DNA from: JBHPCZ01 sp042573625
Lineage (GTDB): Bacteria > Desulfobacterota > Desulfobacteria > Desulfobacterales > UBA11574
Length of the DNA: 64,000 nucleotides
Assembly (NCBI GenBank): GCA_042573625.1
Contig: JBHPCZ010000003.1
Span: forward strand, 1 to 64,000
Direction: 5' to 3'
Both the position numbers and the translations under genes were made by a program. Below the pieces are notes generated by a model. That model was not told the origin of the DNA, did no database searches, and worked only from the letters and a program-made list of their open reading frames with translations. Within the stretch, counting starts at the first letter, position 1, and every line of letters begins with the position of its first letter. Positions 1 to 8,488 of the stretch are shown piece after piece.

Positions 1-12
1 AAACACTTGGCC

Positions 13-41
13 CCTTGAATCCTTGAATCCTTGAATCCTTG
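13..41. repeat. Octamer tandem repeat at window edge
   Basis: The 8-base unit ccttgaat is repeated three times in perfect register, followed by a partial copy (ccttg). It lies just upstream of a small-protein gene. Directly after it the sequence contains short inverted stretches (gtctg/cagac). No function is evident; it may be slippage-prone intergenic sequence. Confidence 0.8.
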
Positions 42-127
42 TCTGCCTCAGACAGGCTTATATGCCTTGTAGGCAGGATTTTCTACAACTAATCTGGAGA
101 AGAACCAACAATATTAGGGATAAAAAC

Positions 128-286
128 ATGGCAAATCAATCCATCATTACCGAATTCTGGGAGTTTTTAAAGATTAGAAAGCGCTACTGGCTGCTTCCCA
201 TCGCAATTGTGCTTATTCTATTCAGTACACTGATTGTTTTTGTTGAAAGCAGTGCCGTGGCGCCGTTCATTTATGCGCTGTTTTAA
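128..286 (+). CDS. DUF5989 family membrane micro-protein
   Basis: This small protein has about 52 residues. A hydrophilic N-terminus ending in a basic stretch (RKRYW) is followed by one hydrophobic membrane segment and a C-terminal SAVAPFIYALF-type ending. That layout and ending are typical of the DUF5989 family. I chose the ATG at 128 because the conserved part begins there; an in-frame ATG at 62 would add 22 residues unlike the family. Members usually sit beside an SxtJ-family membrane protein and a carbamoyltransferase in polysaccharide or natural-product loci, so those genes may lie just upstream of the window. The biochemical role is unknown. It is followed by glycosyltransferase genes on the same strand, consistent with an envelope-sugar locus. 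Confidence 0.75.
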   Translation: MANQSIITEFWEFLKIRKRYWLLPIAIVLILFSTLIVFVESSAVAPFIYALF

Positions 287-433
287 CATGAGATATCTTA
301 ATAGAAGAACACATTACCCTGAATGATCGTCGTATAAAGGATGCAATAGATTAGAAGCAACATGCAATGCCGCTGCGTGTCAATTTTAAGGATAACCTGA
401 ATACTGAAAAACAGAATAAATTGCCGGACAATA

Positions 434-1306
434 ATGACAATAGACATTATTATTCCAACATATAATCGCAATGCGATCCTTATAGAAGCACTTGAAAGCA
501 TTCAAGCTCAAACTTACACCCATTGGCATTGCTGGATTGCGGAAGATGGAGAAACCCAAGAGACTTTTAAAGCGATCCAGCCGTTTTTAGAGGATGACCG
601 TTTTCAATACTTGCCCGGGAAACATTCAGGGACTCCGGCGACTCCGCGCAATCGCGCTATTCTTCAAGGAAATGCACAATACATCGCTTTTCTCGATGAC
701 GATGATCTTTGGCTGCCGGAAAAACTTGAAAAGCAGATAGAATTCATAAAACGCCACCCAGGATGTGCGTTGTTGGCCTGCAATGCTTTCACATGGTCGG
801 GCACAAAAAACTGGAACCGATCATTGCCTATGTATTTTCAGAAACCCCCTTTGGGAAAACTAAAATATGAAGATCTGTTATGGAAATCTCGTTTAATAAA
901 TTCTTCCGTAATGATTCCAAGAATTGTTTTAAAATATTCTGGTTTACAAAATGAATCTCTTTTTTCAACTCCTTTTGGCGAAGATTATGAACTATGGCTT
1001 CGTATCGGCGCCCTTGGTGAAGTTTGGCTTATGCCTGATGCTTATGTGGTGTACCGGGAAGCTGCCAATAGTTACACTTCGAAATTGAGTCGTCAGGAAA
1101 AATATCAAATAGCAGCAACGGTTTTTGATGCCGCATTAAATGGTGTGGAAGGTATTCCGAGCCCGCTTACTTATCCGGAAAACAAGCCTTATGCTGATGC
1201 CTGTCGCCGTGCAAGAGATTTCTATCGTTCCGGGCCTCGCCTTCTGGGAAAACTAAGATACAGAATTGCTCTGGCAATAAATAAATACGCATCCTCCCGT
1301 TCGTGA
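434..1306 (+). CDS. Family 2 glycosyltransferase
   Basis: The 290-residue product opens with the GT-A nucleotide-binding start DIIIPTYNR. It carries an acidic metal-binding cluster FLDDDDLW at about residues 87-93 and a catalytic-base-like segment GEDYELW near residue 185. These are the usual landmarks of GT2 enzymes that move a sugar from a nucleotide donor to a growing glycan on the cytoplasmic side of the membrane. There is no membrane anchor apart from a basic C-terminal tail. It lies 17 bases upstream of the next gene on the same strand, suggesting co-transcription. Donor and acceptor cannot be deduced. The 147 bases before it hold no gene. Confidence 0.85.
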   Translation: MTIDIIIPTYNRNAILIEALESIQAQTYTHWHCWIAEDGETQETFKAIQPFLEDDRFQYLPGKHSGTPATPRNRAILQGNAQYIAFLDDDDLWLPEKLEKQIEFIKRHPGCALLACNAFTWSGTKNWNRSLPMYFQKPPLGKLKYEDLLWKSRLINSSVMIPRIVLKYSGLQNESLFSTPFGEDYELWLRIGALGEVWLMPDAYVVYREAANSYTSKLSRQEKYQIAATVFDAALNGVEGIPSPLTYPENKPYADACRRARDFYRSGPRLLGKLRYRIALAINKYASSRS

Positions 1307-1322
1307 CACTTTAGAGTATTTT

Positions 1323-2279
1323 ATGCTAAAACTGATTCAATCAACAATCAACTTCTTGCTAAAACCATTGGGTCTGTCACTCCAGAAGAGTTCAATAAAA
1401 TGGGAAAGAGATGCGCTATTGGCTTTGTATAAATCCCGGGCGCAATGGACACCCAAAATAAGTAAATACCCATCTGAATGTATCGTTTTTTCAAAGGACA
1501 GGGCGCTTCAACTCCATGCATTATTGACTTCATACCTTGAAAAAGCTTCATCTCCGGTACCGCTCCATGTTTTGTATCACACCACAAATGCATCTCATCA
1601 GAAATCCTATGAAGAATTGATTGAATTATTCCCAACGCAACAAGTTACATTTACAAAACAGTGCCGTGAAGACTCGTTCAAAGAAGATCTCATTCAGTTG
1701 CTGACATTACTTCAATCAGAAAAATTTTTCTTCCTTGTGGATGACCTTGTATTTATCGAAGATTTGGATATCCTGGACTTCAGCAAATTTGATACTGATA
1801 AATTTGTTCCCAGTTTACGCATGGGGCTTAATTTAACAAAAACTTTCCACCTAAAACAGCCCTTACCAGAGCTTCTGTCAAGTCCGGAAGAAGAAGGTAA
1901 AATTTTTTGGAAATGGAATGAGGGTATGTATGACTGGGGGTATCCGCTTTCGGTGGATGGCCACCTATTCTCTACCAGGGAGATTTTAGAAATTATTAAA
2001 ATGGTCTCCTTCCACGCGCCGAACACTTTGGAAGATAGCCTACAACAATTTTCAGAAATTTTTTTATCTCGTGTTGGGGTAAGCTATCGCAAATCCATAG
2101 TTGTCAATATTCCCTGCAATAAGGTTCAATTGGAAAATGAAAATATTTTCGGCAACATACATCAAGATTTTTTACTGGAACAATGGAATAAAGGTTTTCA
2201 GATTGATTACAAACAATTATATGGATTCGATAATATAAGTGTTCATCAAGAGATTGCATTTGATTTAATCAAACGGTAG
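1323..2279 (+). CDS. Unrecognised protein in sugar locus, possibly GT-A-like
   Basis: I do not recognise this 318-residue protein. It is soluble-looking and has no signal peptide. Residues 51-90 (start IVFSKDRALQL) followed by FFLVDDLVF at 136-144 resemble the beta-strand and acidic DxD-type metal site of GT-A glycosyltransferases, where a VDD or DDD motif binds the nucleotide-sugar phosphate. The phrase 'FSKDRALQL' recurs in uncharacterised proteins of polysaccharide loci. It follows a GT2 gene by 16 bases on the same strand and ends before a convergent minus-strand block. A glycosyltransferase role is inference from context and one short motif. Confidence 0.6.
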   Translation: MLKLIQSTINFLLKPLGLSLQKSSIKWERDALLALYKSRAQWTPKISKYPSECIVFSKDRALQLHALLTSYLEKASSPVPLHVLYHTTNASHQKSYEELIELFPTQQVTFTKQCREDSFKEDLIQLLTLLQSEKFFFLVDDLVFIEDLDILDFSKFDTDKFVPSLRMGLNLTKTFHLKQPLPELLSSPEEEGKIFWKWNEGMYDWGYPLSVDGHLFSTREILEIIKMVSFHAPNTLEDSLQQFSEIFLSRVGVSYRKSIVVNIPCNKVQLENENIFGNIHQDFLLEQWNKGFQIDYKQLYGFDNISVHQEIAFDLIKR

Positions 2280-2390
2280 TATTAACTCAACTTTATTTTT
2301 TGGTGGGAAGTTCCATTGCCGTTTGAATCGCAGACCTCAGGGACTTAATAATTGACCTTTATCTTTACATCCTTTCCAGTTTCTAATAGT

Positions 2391-2460
2391 TCAATTGATT
2401 TTCTTTTTGACAATTTCGATTATTTTGGAACCAACTGTTCTTCTGAAGAGACCAAAATTC
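2391..2460 (-). pseudogene. Relic of an SGNH-protein C-terminus
   Basis: Read on the minus strand, the bases ending at 2391 encode VGSKIIEIVKKKIN followed by a stop. This parallels the last residues of the intact SGNH protein encoded at 5199-6362 (IGEKIFEIVNKKVD, stop). The DNA matches too: 31 of 37 bases agree between about 2390-2426 and the corresponding stretch at the end of the 5199 gene. The preceding codons do not align clearly and no long frame is open. I read it as the decayed 3' end of a duplicated SGNH gene lying downstream of the AlgJ-like gene. The match is short, so a small repeat is an alternative. Confidence 0.35.
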
Positions 2461-2509
2461 AAAATGCCATGGCGCGGGCTTTCAGTTCTACCGATTCATC
2501 CTGTATTTT

Positions 2510-3442
2510 TCATCCAGAACTACCTTTCCGGGCATTTCGAAGTATATTATTTAAAAAAGCAACGCCTGTTTCAGGTTTGTAATGGAAAGAATCACCTGGC
2601 ATAAATCCATCCTTAGCAGAATATTGACTATAAGCCAAATCTACTAAATCGGGAAAAATAACTTTTAATTTTTGTTTCCAATCAACAAATAATTTGTATG
2701 AGTCCATCCTTTTGAAAGCCTCGTATATCTCTTCATGAAACGGATTGACAAATATTAAGTAATCGATATTTCTATCTTCCAATAATTTTTTAGTTTTTTC
2801 AATAAACTCCATTCTTTTATCTGAAAACCGCACATTACCATAATGGTGCCTTTTTAAGAAATCTATTGCCCGTTCTATTCCTTGGGGATCCGGGGGATTA
2901 GATGATTTTGGCAAGACTTTTTGTCCGTTTTTCATTATTGAATAGGGTTTTTCGTTCTTCAGCCATAACGAAACAGCCTTTTTTGAATCTCGTAGAACTT
3001 TCCCCCCTAAAAGATATTCGATCGTTGAATAACTTTTATTATGCCATTCACTCATAATCTTTAACGGAAACTCTCTTTCATTGAACATAAAAAAATCGAG
3101 GCCTACAAGAATAAACTTTTCATGTACGGCATATTTTTCTAGATAAAAATAAATTTCTTCAGGTGTGGCAGCATCAAAGGAAGCATTGTAAAACGTGAAA
3201 AAATGAAGCTCATCAGGATTGATTCGACCGGTCTTGCTTGATCCAATTAAGATGGCATCATGATTAAAAAAGATAATTTGATTTTTAATATCTCTATCAA
3301 GTGAATGAAAAAGACCAATTCTATTGTTTCCCATTCTGTTATACGGATCAATCATATAGTTTATGGTTGCCACCGAAAACAATAAACTGACGGCAACTAT
3401 TAAAGACGTATTAAGATAAATTTTATAACTACATTTTAACAT
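2510..3442 (-). CDS. AlgJ/DltD-like SGNH-fold membrane-anchored protein
   Basis: The product is about 310 residues, with one N-terminal membrane anchor and then an extracytoplasmic SGNH-like domain. The segment AILIGSSKTGRINPDEL carries the block-I serine (GSS). A C-terminal GDSFHY supplies the Asp/His region near residue 290. Proteins of this kind pair with an MBOAT acyltransferase and complete transfer of an acyl group to an exported polysaccharide, as AlgJ and DltD do. The MBOAT gene sits immediately upstream in the same operon. I chose the ATG at 3442, preceded by GAGAG; a TTG at 3454 overlapping the MBOAT stop is the alternative. The family assignment is good; the acyl group and substrate are unknown. 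Confidence 0.75.
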   Translation of the reverse strand: MLKCSYKIYLNTSLIVAVSLLFSVATINYMIDPYNRMGNNRIGLFHSLDRDIKNQIIFFNHDAILIGSSKTGRINPDELHFFTFYNASFDAATPEEIYFYLEKYAVHEKFILVGLDFFMFNEREFPLKIMSEWHNKSYSTIEYLLGGKVLRDSKKAVSLWLKNEKPYSIMKNGQKVLPKSSNPPDPQGIERAIDFLKRHHYGNVRFSDKRMEFIEKTKKLLEDRNIDYLIFVNPFHEEIYEAFKRMDSYKLFVDWKQKLKVIFPDLVDLAYSQYSAKDGFMPGDSFHYKPETGVAFLNNILRNARKGSSG

Positions 3443-3450
3443 AATATCTC

Positions 3451-4998
3451 TCAAAATTGAAAGTACAGGAATTCACTGGCTTTGCTCAAAGAAAGGATCG
3501 ATGCCACCATAATTATAATGATTGTTGCTGCCCAATGATAGGCGGGTTGCCATTGTAACCATTTGTAACTACATGGTTTAATATCACTTCTATAGGTATC
3601 AATCGCTGGGGAATATTGCCCCATGATCTGGTGCGTGTTGGGTGCAAACCAGACTATCAGAAACAGTATAAACAAAAAAACAGCCTCGTTGCTTCCCTTG
3701 AAATAGATCAGGTCACGAAACGGCACTCCCCATTCTGAAAGTTTGGGAGCAAACAAGCTAAATTTGCTCAGATATTTTCTAGGCAAAGCAAAACCATTGA
3801 TTCCTATCATCGATTTTAATATGCTCGATGCCCCACTAAAAGTTTCCGCCCGAAAGAACACCCAGGCTACCGTTACGGAGAGAAAGGTCAATAATCGAGA
3901 AAAGTGGATTTTAAACATTCTGTTTTTGAAATCGTAATCGAATATTTTAAATAGTGCCTGCCAGGCGTAATTGACAATTAAATATAAACCATGCAAAGCG
4001 CCCCAAGCCACAAAAGTCCAGGCTGCTCCGTGCCATAAACCACCGAGCAGCATTGTAACCATTAGATTAATGTAGCGGCGAGATTGGCCTTTGCGGTTAC
4101 CTCCTAATGGAATATAAAGATAATGTAAAAGAAACCTGGATAGCGTCATATGCCAGCGCCGCCAAAAATCAATAATGTTGACGGCTTGGTACGGCGAATG
4201 AAAATTCAGGGGGATTTGTATACCAAATAAGAATGCCAACCCTATAGCCATATCTGAATAGCCTGAAAAGTCAAAATATATCTGAAATGTATAGGCCAAA
4301 ACACCTTCCCAGGCCTCTAAAAATGTAAGCAGGCAATGCTGTTCCGCTGCTTTAAATACTGGTGCGGCATATACAGACAGATTGTCTGCTATTAAAGCTT
4401 TCTTAGCCAAACCTATAAAAAATATTGTCAACCCGATAGCCAAATTGCCTGTTTTAACGCGACAAATTTCCCTATCAGAGAATTGGGGCAGCATTTCTTT
4501 GTGATTGACAATGGGCCCGGCAATGAGTTGGGGGAAAAAGCTAACAAACAAACAATACTGTAAAAAATTGTATTCGCATGTCTCGCCTCGATATGTATCA
4601 ACTATATATGCGATTTGCTGAAAGGTGAAAAAAGAAATGGCCAAGGGTAGAACAATGGGAGAAAGATGAATTTTGTTATCTATAAACCAAACAAAATTGT
4701 CCATAAAAAAGTTGGCATATTTAAAGTACCCTAGCAAGCCAAGATTGGCCGTTACACCAACGACCAATAGCCATCTGTCTGGTCTGCGCCTTAGTGTTGT
4801 CCCTACAGAATAATTAAATAAAATCGATGCCAATATGAGAACAAGGTACGGTGGATTCCACCATGCATAAAAAAAGAGTGATGCACAAACCATCCACCCT
4901 ACGGAGCTTAAATAATTTCCCTTCAGACCAATCAAATAGAACACAAAAATTGTTATGGGAATAAACAGAAAAATAAATACATAAGAGTTAAATAGCAT
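3451..4998 (-). CDS. MBOAT O-acyltransferase (AlgI-like)
   Basis: This 515-residue, multi-spanning inner-membrane protein has the MBOAT hallmarks. SFFTFQQIAYIVD lies at 122-134, FWRRWHMTLSRFL at 278-290, and LLGGLWHGAAWTF at 317-329. The invariant catalytic histidine is H323 and the second conserved histidine is H283. AlgI-type enzymes pass an acyl group, usually acetyl, from a cytoplasmic donor across the membrane to a periplasmic partner. The AlgJ-like partner follows directly, and a separate SGNH protein is encoded upstream. Together they form an O-acylation module for an envelope glycan. Length is normal for the family. The C-terminal extension after the last conserved block has further membrane segments. 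Confidence 0.9.
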   Translation of the reverse strand: MLFNSYVFIFLFIPITIFVFYLIGLKGNYLSSVGWMVCASLFFYAWWNPPYLVLILASILFNYSVGTTLRRRPDRWLLVVGVTANLGLLGYFKYANFFMDNFVWFIDNKIHLSPIVLPLAISFFTFQQIAYIVDTYRGETCEYNFLQYCLFVSFFPQLIAGPIVNHKEMLPQFSDREICRVKTGNLAIGLTIFFIGLAKKALIADNLSVYAAPVFKAAEQHCLLTFLEAWEGVLAYTFQIYFDFSGYSDMAIGLAFLFGIQIPLNFHSPYQAVNIIDFWRRWHMTLSRFLLHYLYIPLGGNRKGQSRRYINLMVTMLLGGLWHGAAWTFVAWGALHGLYLIVNYAWQALFKIFDYDFKNRMFKIHFSRLLTFLSVTVAWVFFRAETFSGASSILKSMIGINGFALPRKYLSKFSLFAPKLSEWGVPFRDLIYFKGSNEAVFLFILFLIVWFAPNTHQIMGQYSPAIDTYRSDIKPCSYKWLQWQPAYHWAATIIIIMVASILSLSKASEFLYFQF

Positions 4999-5198
4999 TG
5001 GAGGTTAATACTCTTCTACCATTGATGCTTTAGGTGTGATTTTTAAAGTTTTCTTTGGGTCATATCTTCATCAAACGACTTTTATTATATTACAGGCCTG
5101 CTCTAATCTTGTTTTCGTTTTACTGTGGTTCTAAATTATCATATGCGGGTAATAGCGAATATATCTTTCAACTTGTGCCTTTAACAATTTCAAACTAT

Positions 5199-6362
5199 TC
5201 AATCAACTTTCTTATTGACAATTTCGAATATCTTTTCCCCGATTTTAATACCTGTGTATGGACCGATGTGCCCAAGATCAAAAAAATCATTTCTTTGACT
5301 GTCATTAAAAATATCCGACAGATCATAAAAATCATCGTTATTTTTCATTCTTTCTCTAACCATTTCATAAAACTTTTTCATGAACTTAATTGTTCCTATG
5401 TTTGATTTGGTAATAAATTTTTGTTCAAACTCGGTAAGTTTGGCTTTGGTGAAAAGCATCGGCTGTAAAATAAAGAAAGGTTTAATATCAAACTCCTTAC
5501 AAATGCCTCTGACCATCCTTGTATTCGATTCATATATATCCACGGCTTTGAGGAGATTTTCAGAATTATTCTTTATTAAATCTTGCCCAAACAGGATTTT
5601 TGTACTGAATTTGTAAGACAGGCGATCACGCCAATAATGAGATATTTTACCTAAGAGATTCGACAGAGAGTATATCAACAATTTTCCGTGGTAACCATTA
5701 ACCAATGCCTCCATCTTTTTTGACAGATCTTCCTGCAAGCTTCCGGCCTCAAATACAAAGGCAGTACCTGCATCGTTGAATCCGTCATAGAAAATAACAC
5801 CATCGGGACGCTCTTTTTTATTAACCTTCCGTAGCAATTCCTGGAATTTTATACTTTCCAGGGTCGATTGAAAAGCTCCCATTCCGAAGTTAACAACTGT
5901 TGCTTTGATTCCGCTCTTTTTTAAATTGACAGCCAATTGGTTTGCAATTGTTAACTCGTCGATCGTTTCCGCATTTTGCATCGTTGAACCACCAAAGAGC
6001 CATATGGTTATATCTCCTTTGCCAATCGGATAACTGCCGGGCACATTTCTTGAAGCTGACACGTTGCTTCTTGAGGGATAATATGAAACATAATTTATTG
6101 TTTTAGAGGAAGATTGTCCTGGAGAAAAAATATAATAATCATAATAACCTGATCGTCGTTTTCTACCTTGCCTTTTGACTTCTTGCCGATCAGAAAGAAC
6201 CTGCTTAACCTGATCAAATTTTTCTTTATATAATATTTCCACATGTCTACCACTTTCGTGTTTGTCTCTATATCTTGCATAAACTTCTAAACAGATTGCC
6301 AGTAAAAAAAGAGTGATCAAACATGGCAGAATATACTTTTTCAGGATGTTCTTAATTTTCAT
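5199..6362 (-). CDS. Membrane-anchored SGNH/GDSL-family hydrolase or acyltransferase
   Basis: This 387-residue protein has an N-terminal membrane anchor (about residues 9-27) and an extracytoplasmic SGNH domain. Block I is FGGST with nucleophile S126. Block III is YDGFND with N196. Block V is FDLGHIGP with D362 and H365. The complete Ser-Asp-His/Asn set argues for an active esterase or transacylase. It sits upstream of the MBOAT/AlgJ-like pair in the same direction, so it may add or remove acyl groups on the same polysaccharide. The roughly 200 bases between it and the MBOAT gene hold nothing I recognise. Its last codons are echoed in the relic at 2391-2460. Confidence 0.8.
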   Translation of the reverse strand: MKIKNILKKYILPCLITLFLLAICLEVYARYRDKHESGRHVEILYKEKFDQVKQVLSDRQEVKRQGRKRRSGYYDYYIFSPGQSSSKTINYVSYYPSRSNVSASRNVPGSYPIGKGDITIWLFGGSTMQNAETIDELTIANQLAVNLKKSGIKATVVNFGMGAFQSTLESIKFQELLRKVNKKERPDGVIFYDGFNDAGTAFVFEAGSLQEDLSKKMEALVNGYHGKLLIYSLSNLLGKISHYWRDRLSYKFSTKILFGQDLIKNNSENLLKAVDIYESNTRMVRGICKEFDIKPFFILQPMLFTKAKLTEFEQKFITKSNIGTIKFMKKFYEMVRERMKNNDDFYDLSDIFNDSQRNDFFDLGHIGPYTGIKIGEKIFEIVNKKVD

Positions 6363-6441
6363 ATCGATTTCCCACTGTAGTTAATTTAGAGGAAGATATT
6401 CATCAATGGACACAAACATTTACTGCAAAATCCAGGACAGA

Positions 6442-7173
6442 CTAAGCTTTTGCTGTTTTGGTCAATTCTAAAATAGCGCATCCATAATCGCATGAATAAT
6501 TGTTTTCAATTTCCTTCGTATCTAAAATTACATTTTTAAACAAATCTCCTTCATCATCGACATAAGAAAAAGAATCTATTCTGTATCGCTTTTCAATTAT
6601 CCCGATGAGATATTTGACAGAAAAAACTCGATGTGCATTAAATTCTATCCTCTGCCGACCAATAGGGGCAGAGAAATAAAACTTCCCTCCATCTTTTAAC
6701 ATTTTATAAATGTTATCCAGACCTTTTATATGGCCATTATAATCCAGTTCGTCGCCATATCTTCCAAGGCCAAAATGTTCTATCGCATGCAGTGAAGAAA
6801 TTGAATCACAATACTGTCTCAAACCGAACTCAGGATTCATAAGATCGGCCTGCCGAAATATGATGTTATGAATTGTGTTACTTAATGGTCGCACATCAAA
6901 AACCTCGATTTCCCTGAAAGAGGCAACATGAGCTGCAAAACCATCGATTCTAGATCCAACATCAACATGTTTTTCTGGATTATTGACAAATATTCTGTTT
7001 GCGACAAGCAGGTCTTGATGAAAATAATGTCCATACGCCGAACCACTTGTATCGAATCGATCATCCAAACATGGATAAAGCTTCCCAAATGGAAACTCGT
7101 TATGAAACTTCCTTGCTTGTCCCTTAAATTCAACATATTCCTTTAAAAAAAGAAAATACCGAATTAAACGCAT
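6442..7173 (-). CDS. DUF268 family protein, methyltransferase-like
   Basis: The product is about 243 residues, with the pattern of DUF268 proteins found in polysaccharide loci. HVDVGSRIDGFAAHV in the first half and SSLHAIEHFGLGRYGD in the middle resemble a SAM-methyltransferase motif I and a degenerate post-I region. Later segments include LDNIYKMLKDGGKFYFSAP. I chose the ATG at 7173 because GAGAGGGG lies just upstream; a GTG at 7194 would put that sequence inside the gene. Adjacent genes are another methyltransferase and an SGNH protein. Methyl transfer to a sugar is plausible, but no DUF268 reaction can be claimed from sequence alone. Confidence 0.75.
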   Translation of the reverse strand: MRLIRYFLFLKEYVEFKGQARKFHNEFPFGKLYPCLDDRFDTSGSAYGHYFHQDLLVANRIFVNNPEKHVDVGSRIDGFAAHVASFREIEVFDVRPLSNTIHNIIFRQADLMNPEFGLRQYCDSISSLHAIEHFGLGRYGDELDYNGHIKGLDNIYKMLKDGGKFYFSAPIGRQRIEFNAHRVFSVKYLIGIIEKRYRIDSFSYVDDEGDLFKNVILDTKEIENNYSCDYGCAILELTKTAKA

Positions 7174-7277
7174 TGCCCCTCTCTCCAAGACCACGTTTCA
7201 ACCAATCAAACTGTCTATAATGTCAAAACTTTCAGTCTCATTGTTTTATCTAAACAACACAAGTATTCAAAATTTAA

Positions 7278-7886
7278 TTATTTTCTATGTGCCAGGATAA
7301 TATCATCTTTCACTTCAACGATAAAATTGTGATATCTGCTCAATATTTGATCATTTAATTCTTCTAACGTTGGATAGTCATTCTTTCCTGTAAAAAGTCT
7401 GGCATCATCAATAAGGATGACGGGGTCTTCAACTGAGTGTTTGGAGATATGGTTTATTTCTTCCTTTATCGGCGTCTCTTTTTCTCCTCTGGCGGTAATG
7501 CCCTCTGAATAGTGCGCATCAAACCAGAACAGGCAGGGTTCATCTATTTTATTAAGAATATGTGGCAATAGTTTTGAACTATCGCCATGAAGTATAGAAA
7601 TGTGCTTATACTTTGAAAATTTATTGACCGCCTTCTCATACAATTCAGTGCTCAATTCGATGGAAATCACTTTATTGAAAACATCTTTTACCGCAAATAC
7701 CATCTCTCCCAGGTAAGTCCCGGTTTCAATAAAAACAGGTGTCCCGTATCTGGCGGCATATTCTTTGACCACCATCTGTTTAACAATATGCGGCGCTGGA
7801 ATCGGTTTGCCCGAGGACAACCATTTTTTATAATCTTTTCTGTGCTGGAAACCCCGAATAATATCTTTGATTTTTTGCTTCAACAT
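7278..7886 (-). CDS. Class I SAM-dependent methyltransferase-like protein
   Basis: The 202-residue protein contains a Rossmann methyltransferase start, VFIETGTYLGEMV, with motif I. It is followed by ISIELS (acidic residue that binds the SAM ribose) and ILHGDSSKLLP. A later acidic segment, CLFWFDAHY, is the motif IV-like region. Such short GTYLG proteins are common in glycan loci. It is presumably cytoplasmic. The gene is followed by the DUF268 gene after about 100 bases and preceded by a broken methyltransferase-like gene at 7922-8274, all in the same direction. The target is unknown. Methyltransferase fold is likely; activity is inferred. Confidence 0.75.
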   Translation of the reverse strand: MLKQKIKDIIRGFQHRKDYKKWLSSGKPIPAPHIVKQMVVKEYAARYGTPVFIETGTYLGEMVFAVKDVFNKVISIELSTELYEKAVNKFSKYKHISILHGDSSKLLPHILNKIDEPCLFWFDAHYSEGITARGEKETPIKEEINHISKHSVEDPVILIDDARLFTGKNDYPTLEELNDQILSRYHNFIVEVKDDIILAHRK

Positions 7887-7921
7887 GCGATTCTTTCATT
7901 CATAAAACGCCTATCTGATTG

Positions 7922-8274
7922 CTATGATATGTTGTCTAAAATATCCTGGCCGTCAAAGGTGACCATTTTGTTGATACAGACAACCCGTTTATTTCCAGAA
8001 TAAGTTTGGCATAAGGCTCTGAATTTATCCTTATCCGCTTCAATCAAAACACCTGAACATCCTTTTTCCGATAAATGAAAATGGGTGTTGCTCAGATGCT
8101 TACCGTCCCATGCGCCAAACGCGACACACTATTCACAACGATGAGGCAAAATGGAAAATATTTTTCAATGATCCCGTCTTTTCCAAACTGTGAGAAAATA
8201 TTCTTTGCGTATATATACAGCCAGTTGCCCGTATTATATTTATATTTGTTTGATTCTAAATCTTGACTTTTCAT
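7922..8274 (-). pseudogene. Broken SAM-methyltransferase-like gene (frameshift and nonsense)
   Basis: From the ATG at 8274 the frame reads an N-terminus with NWLYIYAKNIFSQFGKDGII, then runs into a stop at about 8092. Shifting frame after GIIEK, where one A seems to be missing from an A-run, restores a coherent continuation. That gives IFSILPHRCE, then TAG where the family normally has TGG (Trp), then CVAFGAWDGKHLSNTHFHL and later GVLIEADKDKF. Reading then ends at a TAG at 7922-7924, so the C-terminal part is absent. FGAWDGK is the SAM-binding motif I of a recognisable uncharacterised methyltransferase-like family. At least two lesions plus truncation make it a pseudogene. The remaining bases up to 8488 hold no gene I can support. 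Confidence 0.7.
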
Positions 8275-8488
8275 AAGCCGGCCTCTTTTGCCCGCCATCA
8301 ATTTGTTCCCGCCTTGATACCACCAGAATGGGATTAAGTCAAAGTTGCATTAAGCAAGTTCCAAAACACTTGACATCATGGATCATGCATGGCATTTTTG
8401 GCCGGTTTTATAATTTTCATCCTTCTGTTTAGAAAACACATATCTCCAAAACTGGAGAAACCAACTATGATAGGAGGTCAATCCAAAA

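Noticed and set aside
13..41. Tandem octamer as a CRISPR or VNTR-regulated promoter
   Set aside because: Only 3.6 units of 8 bases with no spacers and no promoter elements visible; simple slippage repeat.
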